64,000 bases of DNA from Fragilaria radians (Eukaryota; Bacillariophyta; Fragilariophyceae; Fragilariales; Fragilariaceae): assembly GCA_900642245.1 (NCBI GenBank), contig CAAAJI010000242.1, positions 1,944 to 65,943 of the forward strand, given 5' to 3'. The position numbers were made by a program, and so were the translations under genes. The notes under the pieces were generated by a model, which was given only the letters and a program-made list of their open reading frames with translations, did not search any database and was not told where the DNA came from. Shown piece by piece: positions 8,725 through 20,371 of this stretch (the first letter of the stretch is position 1; each line of letters opens with the position of its first letter).

Positions 8725-9904
8725 ATGCCAATCAAGTGTGCTATCAATGGATTTGGACGCATCGGACGGCTGGTATTTCGTTATGCTTGGGATGATCCTG
8801 AGCTCGAAATAGTGCACGTCAACGATCTTTGCAGTTGCGAATCTGCTGCGTACTTGGTCAAGTATGACTCTGTTCACGGCACATGGTCCAAGAAAGTTGA
8901 GACTCAAGAGTCTTCCTTCCTCGTTGATGGAAAGTGTGTCACTTTCTCGAGGGAAAAAGACTACACCAACATTGATTTCAAAGGCATGGGAATCGAGATG
9001 GTCATGGAGTGCACGGGTGTATTTCTAAAAACGAGTAATCTTCAACCATACCTGGACAACTGTGGCATTAAACAGGTTGTTGTTTCTGCTCCTGTAAAGG
9101 AACCAGGAATCCTTAACGTTGTTCTTGGATGCAATCACGAGAAGATTTCCAGCGAAACCAAGATCATTACAAACGCATCGTGTACAACCAACTGTCTTGC
9201 TCCCGTTGTGAAGGTCATTCAAGAAAATTTCGGCATCAAACATGGCTGTATTACAACGATTCATAATGTAACTGGAACGCAGACTCTTGTGGACATGCCG
9301 AATACTAAGAAGGACGATCTCCGTCGCGCTCGCAGTGGAATGGTGAATTTGTGCCCCACTAGTACAGGATCCGCCACGGCCATTGTAGAAATTTATCCAG
9401 AGCTCAAGGGAAAACTCAATGGCTTAGCTGTACGCGTCCCCTTGACCAATGCGAGCTTGACAGATTGTGTCTTTGAAGTCAATCGACCTGTCACGGTGGA
9501 GGAAGTAAACTTGGTACTCCAAAAAGCGTCAGAGGATGGACCGCTCCTAGGGATCCTAGGTTATGAAACAAATGCATTGGTGTCAACTGACTACACCAAT
9601 GATGTAAGGTCGTCCATTATTGATGCTCTTAGTACACAAGTGATTGACGGCACCATGATCAAGATTTATGCATGGGTAAGCAAGCTGCCTGTGTGAAACA
9701 TTCAAGTTTGTAATGCAACTCACAATTGTTCATTCCCATATTGAAATACCTCTACCCTTCCAGTATGACAACGGTAAGCAACATTATTTCAATTGGACAA
9801 TAACCAACCTTTACTAACATTTTTCATCATCAGAATGTGGATATGCAAAACGAATGGCAGAGCTCTGTACACTTGTCGGAAAAATGAATGTATCAGGAAA
9901 CTAA
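8725..9904 (+). CDS. ArsJ-associated glyceraldehyde-3-phosphate dehydrogenase, copy 1
   Basis: Three exons: 8725-9675, a 10-nt microexon 9764-9773, and 9834-9904; 343 aa. The first exon alone would end in a spurious VSKLPV tail; splicing restores IYAWYDNECGYAKRM. Introns are 88 and 60 bp, the second with a perfect TACTAAC branch site. NAD-binding INGFGRIGR at residues 8-16, catalytic C153 in NASCTTNCLAP, H180 in TTIHNVTGTQ, then DDLRRARSGM, STGSATAI and GILGYETNALVSTDYTNDVR. The last motifs group it with the GAPDH encoded in bacterial ars operons rather than with glycolytic diatom GAPDHs. Expected to convert glyceraldehyde-3-phosphate plus arsenate to 1-arseno-3-phosphoglycerate for export by ArsJ. 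No targeting peptide, so cytosolic. The usual Trp of YDNEWGY is Cys here. Clade assignment rests on motif recall, not on a tree. Confidence 0.88.
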
Positions 9905-10888
9905 GGTACTTCAATATTTTTCGCGCTTTAACATTACATAAGGGAAAGAAATCTAATCAGTTTGTTATCAATTTATCATAGTGAGCAAACTAATGGGACA
10001 ACAAGTAGTTGCATAATTTAACGTATCTCTCTATGGAAATCTCTAAGAGTAATATCCAATAATAATGATCTACCTTTAAATTGGTGATATCTTAGTGTAG
10101 CTCCGTTTCCTTTAAACATGATTTAAGTGTCTGCAAAGTATAATTTTTTAAAAGTTTTTGCTCCTTCTTGACATGTAAAGTGCACAAATGTATACATATA
10201 TATATCTTAAATGTCTTGGGTGTTGTTCTCCTGTTATCCTCAATAATGATTCAGGAGACAATGTCAAATTGTAATCTGATGGTGCTTGATCAGCTTATTC
10301 CAGTAACATCTCGCATATCCAAATTCTTAGCATCATATTGGACTATAAGCTCTCTTATACGTCCAGTCACTCACATCAACAATGAACAAAGGGCCAACAC
10401 TATAATTGATTGATTGATCTCACATTCTCCAAAATAGAAGTGATTCATTAATTCCACTCTGCAATCCCATATGTCCTATCTGATACTAATCGTCCACTAT
10501 TTAAAAATCTAGTTTCCAGTTACACAGTGACCATTGTGGAAGCAGTTGCACAAGTTAGACGATGAATAAACTGCCAAATTGTACTTATATAACGTTACTA
10601 TTTCCCAATTTTATTTACATTTACTTTTGATAACTTGAAAAACTATAAACGTAACGATTGATTTCTAACGCTGGATAAATTATTTGGAATCCCGTCGTGT
10701 CTAGTGCAATAGACTTGCATCAAACAAATGGAAAGCAAGCCTTTGAGTATTAGTAATGTATCTAGAGCAAGGGATTTGCATTAGTTACTCGAGGTTTGTT
10801 CCAAGAAAACACACTGGTCAGTGTATTCGGTGGAGCAATCAACGTCGTTTATCAAAGTCCTCCGCGTCAACCGAATGACAATATCAGA
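9905..10888. other. 3' flank of GAPDH and intergenic region
   Basis: To about 10350 it is inverted-duplication arm. A segment at 10168-10413 has residue-level similarity to 59144-59332 (SIMIQ..., MVLDQ...) but neither copy has an ATG start or a domain, so no gene is called. 10690-10790 contains two similar 22-bp words (TCTAG.GCAA...TTGCAT). Otherwise nothing seen. Confidence 0.5.
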
Positions 10889-12115
10889 TTATCTCAACCG
10901 GCGTCCTACACTGCATTCAATGTTGCTTGCACTCAGGCAACAAGAACATTCGACAGGGCCACAATCGACATACCAACGACCACCGTTAAGAATGTAGCAA
11001 AAATTGAAATCCTCATAATAATCTATAAACGCGGTCAATTTATTGCCCGAAAGCCAGACTTCTGCAAGTGTCATATTCAAAATGGCGATAGGAATTTCAC
11101 CTTCTAGCGTATTGCCATCAAGGAACAATCGTTGTAAACGAGAAAGCTTTGAAAGCGAGGGCGGAAGTGCCCCTTCTAGTTGGTTTACACGCAGAGATAA
11201 TGAAATCATATTCGTCATGGAAGATAGAATGCGTGGAATAGTTCCATTCAGTTGATTGAGACCTAAATCTAAGGATGTTAGCTTGCCTAGTTTTGCTAGG
11301 AACGATGGAATCGTACCCATAAAGCCGTGAGAGAGTTTGAGACTTTTAAGATTTGTCAAATACTGAAGGGAGGAGGGGATATACTCAGGAGATTGTGTGT
11401 GGGATATCGAAAGACTGGTCAATGCTGTCATTTGCGAAATTGACGTTGGAATCGGGCCTTTAATCCTTTGTGACTTTAATAATAGGGAGGAAAGTTTCGT
11501 CAATCGTGACAGTGAATCTGGAATGGATCCAGTTAAAAAATCGTCCACAGACGAAATTTCAAGTTTGATTAAATTTGTCAGACAAGATAGAGTGGAGGGT
11601 ATGGATCCCGTTAGCACTTTTTGGATGGTCAATTCTTTTGCGTTGGTCAAAAATCGGAGTTCCGTGGGGATGGTTTGTGCTTTATCGTTCGTATAGCCAT
11701 AGGAGGTTAATCTGGAAGTTTTTTGACATTTAGTCAAGTTTGGAATGTTGACAAAGTCACATGCAATACGAATTGCATTGATAGGTGGTACCGATGATGC
11801 GGGAGCACATCCTGGAGATATAGTTGAGACTGTCGTCGTTGGTTTCTTTGATGTTTTCACCGAAAGTTGTGTATTCTTGATTTGATGATTTATTGTAGTG
11901 TAGTGAGATTGAGTCTCTGTAAAGCGAGTAAGGAATTCATGTGAGATATTGACTAGTGCATTGAATATCAGAGTTAGTTCCTAAAAGATCCGAATTTGTA
12001 CTTTGGTATATTATCGATCAACTCAATAATAGAATTCAGTCGTACCTGAGATTGCAGCCGATGTGATGACTTGTAGTAGTATCAAGTAGGTCAGGATCCA
12101 TGATAACAAGAACAT
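10889..12115 (-). CDS. Secreted leucine-rich-repeat protein A
   Basis: Two exons on the minus strand, 12115-12046 and 11916-10889, with a 129-bp GT-AG intron; 365 aa. Exon 1 encodes a classical signal peptide (MFLLSWILTYLILLQVITSA). Exon 2 has a Thr/Ser-rich stretch, an N-terminal cap (ACDFVNIPNLTKCQ), about nine plant-type LRRs (LxxLxxLxLxxNxLxGxIPxx forms such as LGLNQLNGTIPRILSS) and a C-terminal Cys cluster (VDCGPVECSCC). No transmembrane segment or kinase follows, so it should be secreted or wall-associated. It is head-to-head with the related LRR gene B, 214 bp apart, and about 40 % similar by eye. LRR receptors of this kind are numerous in diatoms; the ligand is unknown. Confidence 0.85.
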
Positions 12116-12329
12116 GATTTTTTCCTTGAACAATGTCACGAATAGATTTTGTTCTTTGTATGGGTTTTGATGTGAGGGCGCGGAGTGGATCACAGTTTGT
12201 AGACTTCTAGAAAGGATCCCATATACATCGTTCAAGAGATTCTTGATACGGGACTACGAGGTCCTGATACTAAAATTTCACGGAATCCATGATCGAAAAT
12301 TCTTGACATTATACAACTGTTGAAACATC
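12116..12329. promoter_or_regulatory. Bidirectional promoter between LRR genes A and B
   Basis: Only 214 bp separate the two start codons. It contains GATTTTGT/GTTTTGAT-type words and a TTCTTGACATTATACA run near B, but no clear shared motif. The second tandem copy (gene C) lacks this sequence altogether. Confidence 0.5.
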
Positions 12330-14878
12330 ATGTTTTCATCTTCAATCCTTCCCTTGATATATGTTTTGATATTGCAACTCATTTCATCAGAGAGTAAGTT
12401 GAACTATGGAAAGATTACTATTCTGATTGCTGTCCACGTTATAATTGAATTTATTTTTTGTTGACACTTTGTCCAAATATACTTTTTGGATTTCACATCC
12501 ACGTCCTGCATCTTTAACTATCGTAGCAACATATTCTACAGAACAAATCGCTCCTGCACCAACTCCTCCTCTAGATCGTGTTTTGGAACCGTTGACACCT
12601 CAGGTATCAACCAAGTGTCTGAATCCAGTACCATTAGTAACAACAAATCCAAGGGAAAAGAGACAACCCTCGAAAGTACCCACGTCATATCGCGGATGTC
12701 CTACTGCACCAGCACCAACGAATGCACTTCAAGTGGCGTGTCGATTCATAAGGATGACTGATTTGATATCATGTCAAAGTATCTTAACTGTGGATATTTG
12801 TTATTCGGATGTATCTCCCAAAAACTTTGAAACGATACCCCATGAAATTGGATTTCTCACACAACTCACTCAATTGAGTCTTGTACTTTGTTACAATGGG
12901 ACTATCCCATCTTCAATATCATGTCTGACAAATTTGAACTCACTCTCGTTTAGTTCTAATAAGGGTGGTTTGACTGGAACTATTCCATCCGCATTGGCAC
13001 GATTAACAAAGCTCAATTATCTGCAAATATTTGATAATAAGTTGAATGGTACAATACCATCCTCCTTTTCTCACTTGACAAGACTGACCTCTCTTAATAT
13101 AGCCGGCCAACCGCTTTCTGGGAAAATACCGTCATTACCTACGCTTACTGATTTAGAATATCTGAATATCCAGAACATCAAGTTGGGTGGTTCTATACCC
13201 TCGTTTCTCTCTAAATTGACCAATTTAGTTGGTTTGGATCTTTCTGATAATCAATTGATCGGAACAATACCAACTTTCATTGCTAAAATGAAAAACTTGG
13301 CATTTCTTTACTTCCAGAACAATCAGTTGACTGGATCAATTCCTTCCTTCCTTTGGAATATGACGACACTTGGTCGTGTCATGATGAACAGCAATAAATT
13401 GATCGGAACTATCCCCAACTCAGCATGTCGGCGTTCTATCTGGAATGTTGATTGCGCCAAGGTTAAGTGCACATGCTGCAGAGACTATTTTACCGGGAAT
13501 CTGTGTAAGTAACTTGATCGTGCTCAAGAGAAGTATTGCCAACTGCAATCACCTTTTTTCTCTAAGGCACTTGTAACCAAAAATGAATGTGAGGTAATAC
13601 CTTTCTATAATAATAATAGTATACTTTGTGATGCAAGTTCCAAAAGAAAGATTGACAGTTGTAAATATTTTACTACGCTCCCATTTGCTCCGTTGCTTTC
13701 TTGACTTCTTGATTTCTTGATCTTGTAATTGATCCCAAAGCAATGGTTTGATGAGTCTAGATATTTGTATCCGTGCATATTCATGTGAAAATGTCCAAAT
13801 GAAATGTTCCTCCTTACTCTCAGAACCTTACAATTTCTAACTATATAAGGACGCACAAAGTTTTACTTTACACGGTTTCAAATTTTTGGAGGGAGTTTAG
13901 ATGCTTTCGTACTTGAAGGAAATGACCTTCCATAATAGAATACGAACAAATCAAATTCTAGAGTGGAAGAAAAATAGCGAATTAGAAATGCAATATATCC
14001 TACATTTTTATCTGTGGATGCTAAACATTAAATGAAAAGCAGCTACTACCCACATAAATCATGATCCGATTTTGCCAATTCATTGCATAACGGTTTCGAC
14101 ACAAATTCAGCTTCTGTATCATCTAACAAGAAAAAATCTGTTAGAGCAAATAGAACTATGGGATTGGATTGTAGGTCAAAATAAAATGGACCAATAACTA
14201 ACAATTAAGAATGTCTAGACTAATTTGTTCCATAGTATTGAATGGAACACATTGTATATGTAAATTGTGTTGAATGAAATTTCAGGTGAATGGTGCTCTT
14301 CTCTATATTGCTTTTCTTGCATTGTCCATGGATATCAAAACATCTCATGGATCCATTGACCACTACGGGAATGCAGGTTAATTCCTTTATGTACAGTGTA
14401 AAGTTAGCTTGCTTTTGGGGCAGTGATTTACTGGGAATTCACACAAATACTTGATTTTCCACCCTTCACCCCTCTCAGAATAAATGAGGACAACAGGCAT
14501 ATACAGATGTTGTTGTTGTTGTTTGTTGCTGGTATTATTGTTAGAATGTGGATACTATCCTAAAGAAAAATAATACGCATTTCATTCTACGGATGAATGG
14601 GATTGATACATCATTTACGGCGGCGGGTGTAACACTTGATGCTTGACATTGTGAATGTTTTCTTTAGTGGGCACATTGAACCAATGTCATGGAAATGATA
14701 TTCTTAACCTCTCTCAATAATCTAAACTTTGCTTCTCTCTCTATATATATACCACACATACAAACCTATGATATTGCAAAATTACCAAAATCAGTTATGT
14801 TCGTGTCCGACGTCAGGATCAGAATTTCTTTTTATGAGTACCCTTCAATTTTCATGGTCTACAACAACAACAATTAAC
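12327..14878. repeat. Tandem duplication unit 1 (LRR gene B plus 3' flank)
   Basis: Aligns with 17824-20368 over the whole LRR gene and about 1.35 kb downstream, ending at the ACAACAACAACAAT run. The start of similarity is ATCATG, that is 3 bp before the start codon. The unit is followed by copia debris. Confidence 0.85.
12330..13512 (+). CDS. Secreted leucine-rich-repeat protein B
   Basis: Two exons, 12330-12393 and 12527-13512, 133-bp intron; 349 aa. Exon 1 is a signal peptide (MFSSSILPLIYVLILQLISS). The acceptor at 12526 (TCGTAG) was chosen because the matching site is the one still intact in gene C; another in-frame acceptor 15 bp downstream is lost there. After a Pro-rich stretch (APAPTPP) come an N-cap (VACRFIRMTDLISCQ), about eight LRRs (for example LSDNQLIGTIPTF) and a C-terminal DCAKVKCTCC cluster. 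Secreted, no membrane anchor. Paralog of C (tandem) and of A (divergent). Confidence 0.87.
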
Positions 14879-14939
14879 TAAGTCTTGTGTTCTTTCTCTC
14901 AAACCTATCTTCCTTCATCTTCTTCTCCTGATCAAGATT
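13513..14939. other. 3' flank of LRR gene B, non-coding
   Basis: No gene seen. It is conserved with 18946-20368 at high identity with small indels, more than expected if neutral and old, so the duplication is fairly recent. Includes a GTT-rich microsatellite near 14510-14528. Confidence 0.55.
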
Positions 14940-17560
14940 TCAACTGTTTCTTTCTGGAAACATTCTATCATCAAAGGTAGATACTTCAAAATTTAACACG
15001 TTCATAAATTTCCAAGGGCCCGACAAAGGTATAAAAATGGATGTCAAATTGAAATTATTGATCTTTTCTGGCAATGCCAAGGATTGGGAGCGCTGGTCAA
15101 AGACTTTTCTCGCCAAGTCCAAGCTTAGAGAATACAAGGAAGTACTCTTGGGAAGTGAAACAATTAATAAGGATGAGTCCAATTTTTGAGAGGTGAAGTC
15201 CCTGAATGATCTAGCCCATGCCAAGCTTTTGGTCAGTTGTGAATCAGGCATGTGCTTTGGGATCATTGAAAACAGCAAACGTGAAAAATTCCCAGGAGGA
15301 GATGCAGCACTTGCATGGATGCATTTGACTGAAAAATTTGAAGCAAAGACAAAGATGAACATTATTAAACTGAAAAAGGAATTCATGGAGTGCAGACTCG
15401 GGGGATTTTAACAAGGATCCTGATGTATGGTTGATGAATTTGGAGAATTTAAAGTTGAAATAAAAAGGAATGGGACATGAGATCAGTGATGAAGGTATGA
15501 TGGTGCATATTCTTCTCAATCTCCCAAAGGAATATCAGAATACAATCGAGATCATTGAACTTGAATTAGAAAACGGAGAATTATATCTGAACAAGATGAA
15601 AGAGAGATTAAGAAACAAATTTACTTGATTTGAAACTCAGGAAAGGAAAAATACTGTATCAGCTTTGATTACAAAAAATGGATTTAAGTCTACCTACATC
15701 AAACTAACGGGCAAGGTGGAGAAATGCAAAACCTGAATTTTAGCAAAGTTGAAGAGAACAAATGTAAACAAATTGAATCAACATAAAGTCCAAAGAAAGG
15801 AGAGAGATTGTGTGTTGACATTTCGTGAATTAAAAAGAATAGTATTGGGAAGAATAAATATTGGCTGTTGATCCAAGACAAACTTACAAGCACGAAATGG
15901 AGATTTTAACTGTTAGAAAGTTCTGACAAGGAAATTGAGGTAGAATTCATCAAAAGTGTAATAACCAATGAAAATCAACAATTAGAGGATATCCAAAGAC
16001 CAACTAATTTCGGATTGGAGAGGAGAGCAAAAATTAAACAGGAAAATGAAACAAATTTCCTGACAAGTAATGTAACAGAAAAATTGGAACCTAAAAGTTT
16101 CAAAGAAGCATGGTTTAATGAAGACACAAATGACAAAAAAATGGAGAGAAGCTATTTCAAAGAAATTAAATTGCATGAAAGATCTAAATGTTTGGTCTAA
16201 GATCAAAAGAAGCAATGATTTGGAAGGGAGGAAACCAATCGGGAACAAATGGGTGTTTAGAATTAAAAGAGATGGACAATTCAGCACTAGCTTGGTAGCA
16301 CTTGGTTACAATCAAATCCCAGGAATTGATTTTTTCGAAAATTATTCACCTGTGGTTAATGATTGCAGTTTCTGGGCCATGATGATTCTCATTCAACAGT
16401 TTCTCTTGAATGGTGATCTGGAAGAAACTATATACATGAAAATTCCTCAAAGTTTGGCAGAAGTGGAAGGGATAAATGGAGAAAAGAGTACAATTTTAAA
16501 GCTGAATAAATCAGAATATGGATCAATACAAGCTGCCCAACAATAGCACAAGAAATTTGAAAAAATAATTACAAACATGGGATTTAGTAAAAATCAAATC
16601 AACCCTTGCATGTTTCTAAAAGAAGCTGGAACTGAAAAGATATATGTGTGTCTCTATGTAGATGATGGCATTTATCACCGGGGATGAATTCCTTTTGTCC
16701 CAAACAATCAATGAAATCAAAAGTTTTTTCAATTTAAAAGTACAAGAAGGAATGAAAGGTTTTTTGGGGTGTGAAATTGAAATTGAGGGAGAAAATTGTT
16801 GGATCAAACAAACTAGATTATTTGAAAAAATTGGAAAACGACTGGAAGAATGAAATGAAAAGAAAAACAGTATACGACCAACGAATGAGGAGCAAATGAT
16901 GGTAGAAACAAAACAAAAATTCTTGAGAAGCGTATAAGACCTTTGAAATTAAGCAGACTTGAATTAAGTAATATAGTGAGGGAGTTATCTAAAGTCATGG
17001 ACAGAGAAACCAATAATCATTTTGATGTTTTAAAAAGGGTTCTAACTTTTGTGATTCAGTACAAAAAGGCAGGAATGCAAATTAAACCTCAAAATTGGAA
17101 AAATTGGAAGATAGAAGCGTTAACAGACAGTGATTTCTGTGGAGAGAGAGAAAACCGACGCAGTGTAACAGGGTTCATTATTTTTAAATGAAGTTCAGTG
17201 AGCTGGAAATCTAAGTCGCAAAACAACGTCTCTTTGTTTACGACAGAAGCTGAATATGTGGCAGTTTCAGAGGTTGCAAAAGAGACAAAATTTCTGACAA
17301 ATTTATTGGATGTTATGAAAAATTGAATATGGAAACGCAATCAAAGTGAACATTTACAATGTGGGAGCATTATTCTTGCTTAAAACAGGAATACAAGTGA
17401 AAGAACACGACATTTTGATAGCAGATATCATTTTACACGGGAGTTGATGGAAGAGGGTTTGATCAAAGTGGCATTTTTCAATAAACACAAAGGTAAATTC
17501 ATTACAAATCATTGAATTCTAAGTCCAGCGTTCACGGAAAATTTATTCGGATATGGGTTT
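14940..17560 (+). pseudogene. Decayed Ty1/copia element lacking protease and integrase
   Basis: Gag at about 14960-15620 (MDVKLKLLIFSGNAKDWERW, then WMHLTEKFEAKT). Reverse transcriptase at 16080-16860: KPIGNKWVFRIKRDGQFS, IPGIDFFENYSPVV, and VCLYVDD (one-base shift) with ITGDE. RNase H at about 16940-17530: EALTDSDFCGERENRRSVTG, FTTEAEYVAVSE. Many stops and frameshifts. The zinc-knuckle, protease and integrase that should lie between gag and RT are gone; the gap is only about 400 bp. It sits exactly at the junction of the LRR tandem units. Confidence 0.85.
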
Positions 17561-17823
17561 TTTTTCCATAAAATTCAAACGATAAATAAATGGTGTTTTC
17601 TTATAGTGGTTGTCCCGGAAAGAAAATTCGAGGATGTCGGAAGAAAATGTTGAAGGAAAGATTCGTTGAGTTAGAAGATTTAGGGAAAAATGCAGGGTTT
17701 CACATAAAAGAGTTGGGCGGAAAAAGAGAAATCCAAGATTAGCTAGAGTAGAAATTAAAATTATTAGTGCAATCTCGTAATTAGGTTTTGTTATCTTCTA
17801 TTCTACAATTGTTACCAGGAAAA

Positions 17824-20368
17824 ATCATGTTTTCATCTTCAATCCTTCCCTTGATATATGTTTTGATATTGCAACTCATTTCATCAGAGAGTAAGTTGAA
17901 CTATGGAAAGATTACTATTCTGATTGCTGACCACGTTATAATTGAATTTATTTTTTGTTGACACCTTGACCATACATACTTTTTTTACTCACATCTACGT
18001 CCTGCATCTTTAACTGTCGAAGCAACATATTCTACGGAACAAATCGCTCCTGCACCAACTCCTCCAGCACCATTAGGAACAACAACTCAGAAAGAAAAGA
18101 GACAACCCACAAAAGTACCAACGTCATATCGCGGATGTCCTTCCGCTCCAGCTCCGACGAATGCTCTTCAAGTGGCGTGTCGATTCATAAGGATGACTGA
18201 TTTGAAATCATGTCAAAGTATCTTAAGTGTGAATGTTTGTTATTCGGAAGAAATCCCAACAAGCTTTGAAACGATTCCCCATGAAATTGGACTTCTCACA
18301 CAACTCACTCAACTGAGTCTTGTTCTTTGTTACAATGGGCCTATCCCATCTTCGATATCATGTCTGACAAATTTGAAGGCACTATCTTTAAGTTCTGAAT
18401 TGACTGGAACTATTCCATCCGAATTGGCACGATTAACAAAGCTCACATATCTTCAAATATTTGATAATAAGTTGAAGGGTTCAATACCGTCCTCCTTTTC
18501 TCAATTGACAAGACTTACCTCACTGAGTATAACCGACCAACCGCTTTCTGGGAAATTACCATCATTACCTAAGCTTACTGATTTAGAATATTTGCATCTC
18601 CAGAACATCAAGTCGGGTGGTTCTATACCATCGTTCCTTTCCAACATGACCAAATTAGTTGGTTTGGATCTCTCTGATAATCAATTGATCGGAACAATAC
18701 CAACTTCCATTGCGAAAATGAAAGACTTGTTAGTTCTAAAGCTCAGGAATAATCAGTTGACTGGGTCAATTCCCTCCTTTCTTTGGAAGATAAAGACTCT
18801 TGAGGTTCTCCACTTGTACAAGAATAAATTAATTGGGAGTATCCCTAACTCAGTATGTGGGCGTTATTTGGAATGGCTTGTTGATTGCGCCAAGGTGAAG
18901 TGCTCATGCTGCCAAGACTATGATACCTGGTCTCTGTGTAAGTAATTTGGTCATGGTCAAAAGAAGTATTGCCAACTTCAATCACCTTTTTACTCTGAGA
19001 CACTTGCAACCAAAAATGAATGTGAGGAAATACATTTCTAATACCTTTTTTATGATAGCAATAACTGTATAGTACAACTAGATAACATCACATACTTTGT
19101 GGCGCAAGTTCCACAAGAAAGATTAACAGTCGTAAATACTTTACTACGCTTCCACTTGCCTCATTTCCTGCCTCATTTCTTTCTTGATTTCTTGATCTTG
19201 TAATTGATCCCAAAGCAATGGCTTTGATGAGTCTAGATATTTGTATCCGTGCATATTCATGTGAAAATGTCCAAATGAAATGTTCCTCCTTACTCTCAGA
19301 ACCTTATAATTTCTAACTACGTAGGGACAAACAAAGTTTTACTTTATTGTTGCAAATTTTTGGAGGGCGTTTAGATGCTTTTGTACTTAAAGGAAATGAC
19401 CTTCCATAATAGAATACGAACAAATCAAATTCTAGAGTGGAAGGAAAAGTGAAATAGAAATACAATACATCCTACATTTTCATCTGTGGATGCTAACAGC
19501 TACTACCCACATAAATCATGATCCGATTTTACCAACTCATTGCATAACGGTTGTGACAAAAATTCAGCTTTTGTATCATCTAACAAGAAAAAATCTGTCA
19601 GAGGAAATAGAACTATGGGATTGGATTGTAGGTAGCCAATAACTAACAATTATGAATGTCTAGACTAATTTGTTCCATAGTATTGAATTCAACACATTGT
19701 ATATATAAATTGTGTTGAATGCAATTTCAGGTGAATGGTGTTCTTCTCTATCTAGCTTTTCCTGCCTTGTCCATTGATATCAAAACTTCTCATGGATCCA
19801 TTGACACCTACAGGAAAGTAGTTTAATTCCTAGATGTACAGTAGAGTGCAAAGCTTGGGGCAGTAGTTTACGGTGCATTCTTGCTACTACACAATTACTC
19901 GATTTATTTTCCACACCCTTCCCCCTCTCAGAATAAGTACAATGAGTTCGAAACCAATGTAAGTGAGGACGACAGGCATATACATATGTTGCTGTTGTTG
20001 TTTGTTGCTGCTATTATTGTTAGAATGTGCATACTATCCTAAAGAAAGATAATACGTATTTCATTCTGCGGATGAATGGAATAGATACATCATTTACGGC
20101 GGCGGGTGTAACACTTGACGCTTGACGTTGTGAATGTTTTCTCTAAAGCGGGCACATTGAATTAATGTCATGGAAATAATATTCTTGATCTCTCTCAATC
20201 ATCTAAACTTTACTTCTCTCTCTCTCTCTCTCTATACCACACATACAAACATCTGACATTTGCAAAATTACCAAAATCAGTTATGTTCGTGTCCGACGTC
20301 AGAATCAGAATTTCTTTTTATGGGTACCCTCCAATGTTCATGACCTACAACAACAACAATCAACTACT
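17824..20368. repeat. Tandem duplication unit 2 (LRR gene C plus 3' flank)
   Basis: Second copy of 12327-14878, same orientation. Upstream similarity stops at ATCATG; the sequence before it is unrelated and follows the copia remnant. The downstream end lies 4 bp before the start of the small ORF at 20372. Confidence 0.85.
17827..18945 (+). CDS. Secreted leucine-rich-repeat protein C
   Basis: Two exons, 17827-17890 and 18023-18945, 132-bp intron; 328 aa. Exon 1 is nucleotide-identical to that of gene B and encodes the same signal peptide. Exon 2 is about 80-85 % identical, with a shorter Pro-rich stretch (deletion of roughly 20 codons), the same N-cap, LRRs and a DCAKVKCSCC tail. The frame is intact, so it is probably functional, yet its 5' flank is retroelement-derived and not that of gene B. 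Expression may differ or be lost. Confidence 0.83.
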
Positions 20369-20371
20369 AAT
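18946..20371. other. 3' flank of LRR gene C, non-coding
   Basis: Conserved with 13513-14878, no gene seen. Contains a (TC)n microsatellite at about 20213-20233 that is shorter in the other unit. Confidence 0.55.

Larger units (their letters stand above)
6310..10350. repeat. Inverted duplication, left arm (GAPDH-arsJ module)
   Basis: The reverse complement of this arm aligns with 59160-63445. Coding exons are nearly identical; introns, the shared promoter and flanks are clearly similar but diverged, for example AGCTAAACTT near 6336 and TAATGATTCA near 10246 find partners in the right arm. Similarity fades at about 6310 and 10350. The arms are about 4.1 and 4.3 kb and lie about 49 kb apart. 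Confidence 0.85.

Noticed and set aside
10168..10413. Small ORF conserved between the two arms (also 59144-59332)
   Set aside because: Frames begin at non-ATG codons, have different ends and no domain; similarity is explained by the arm duplication.
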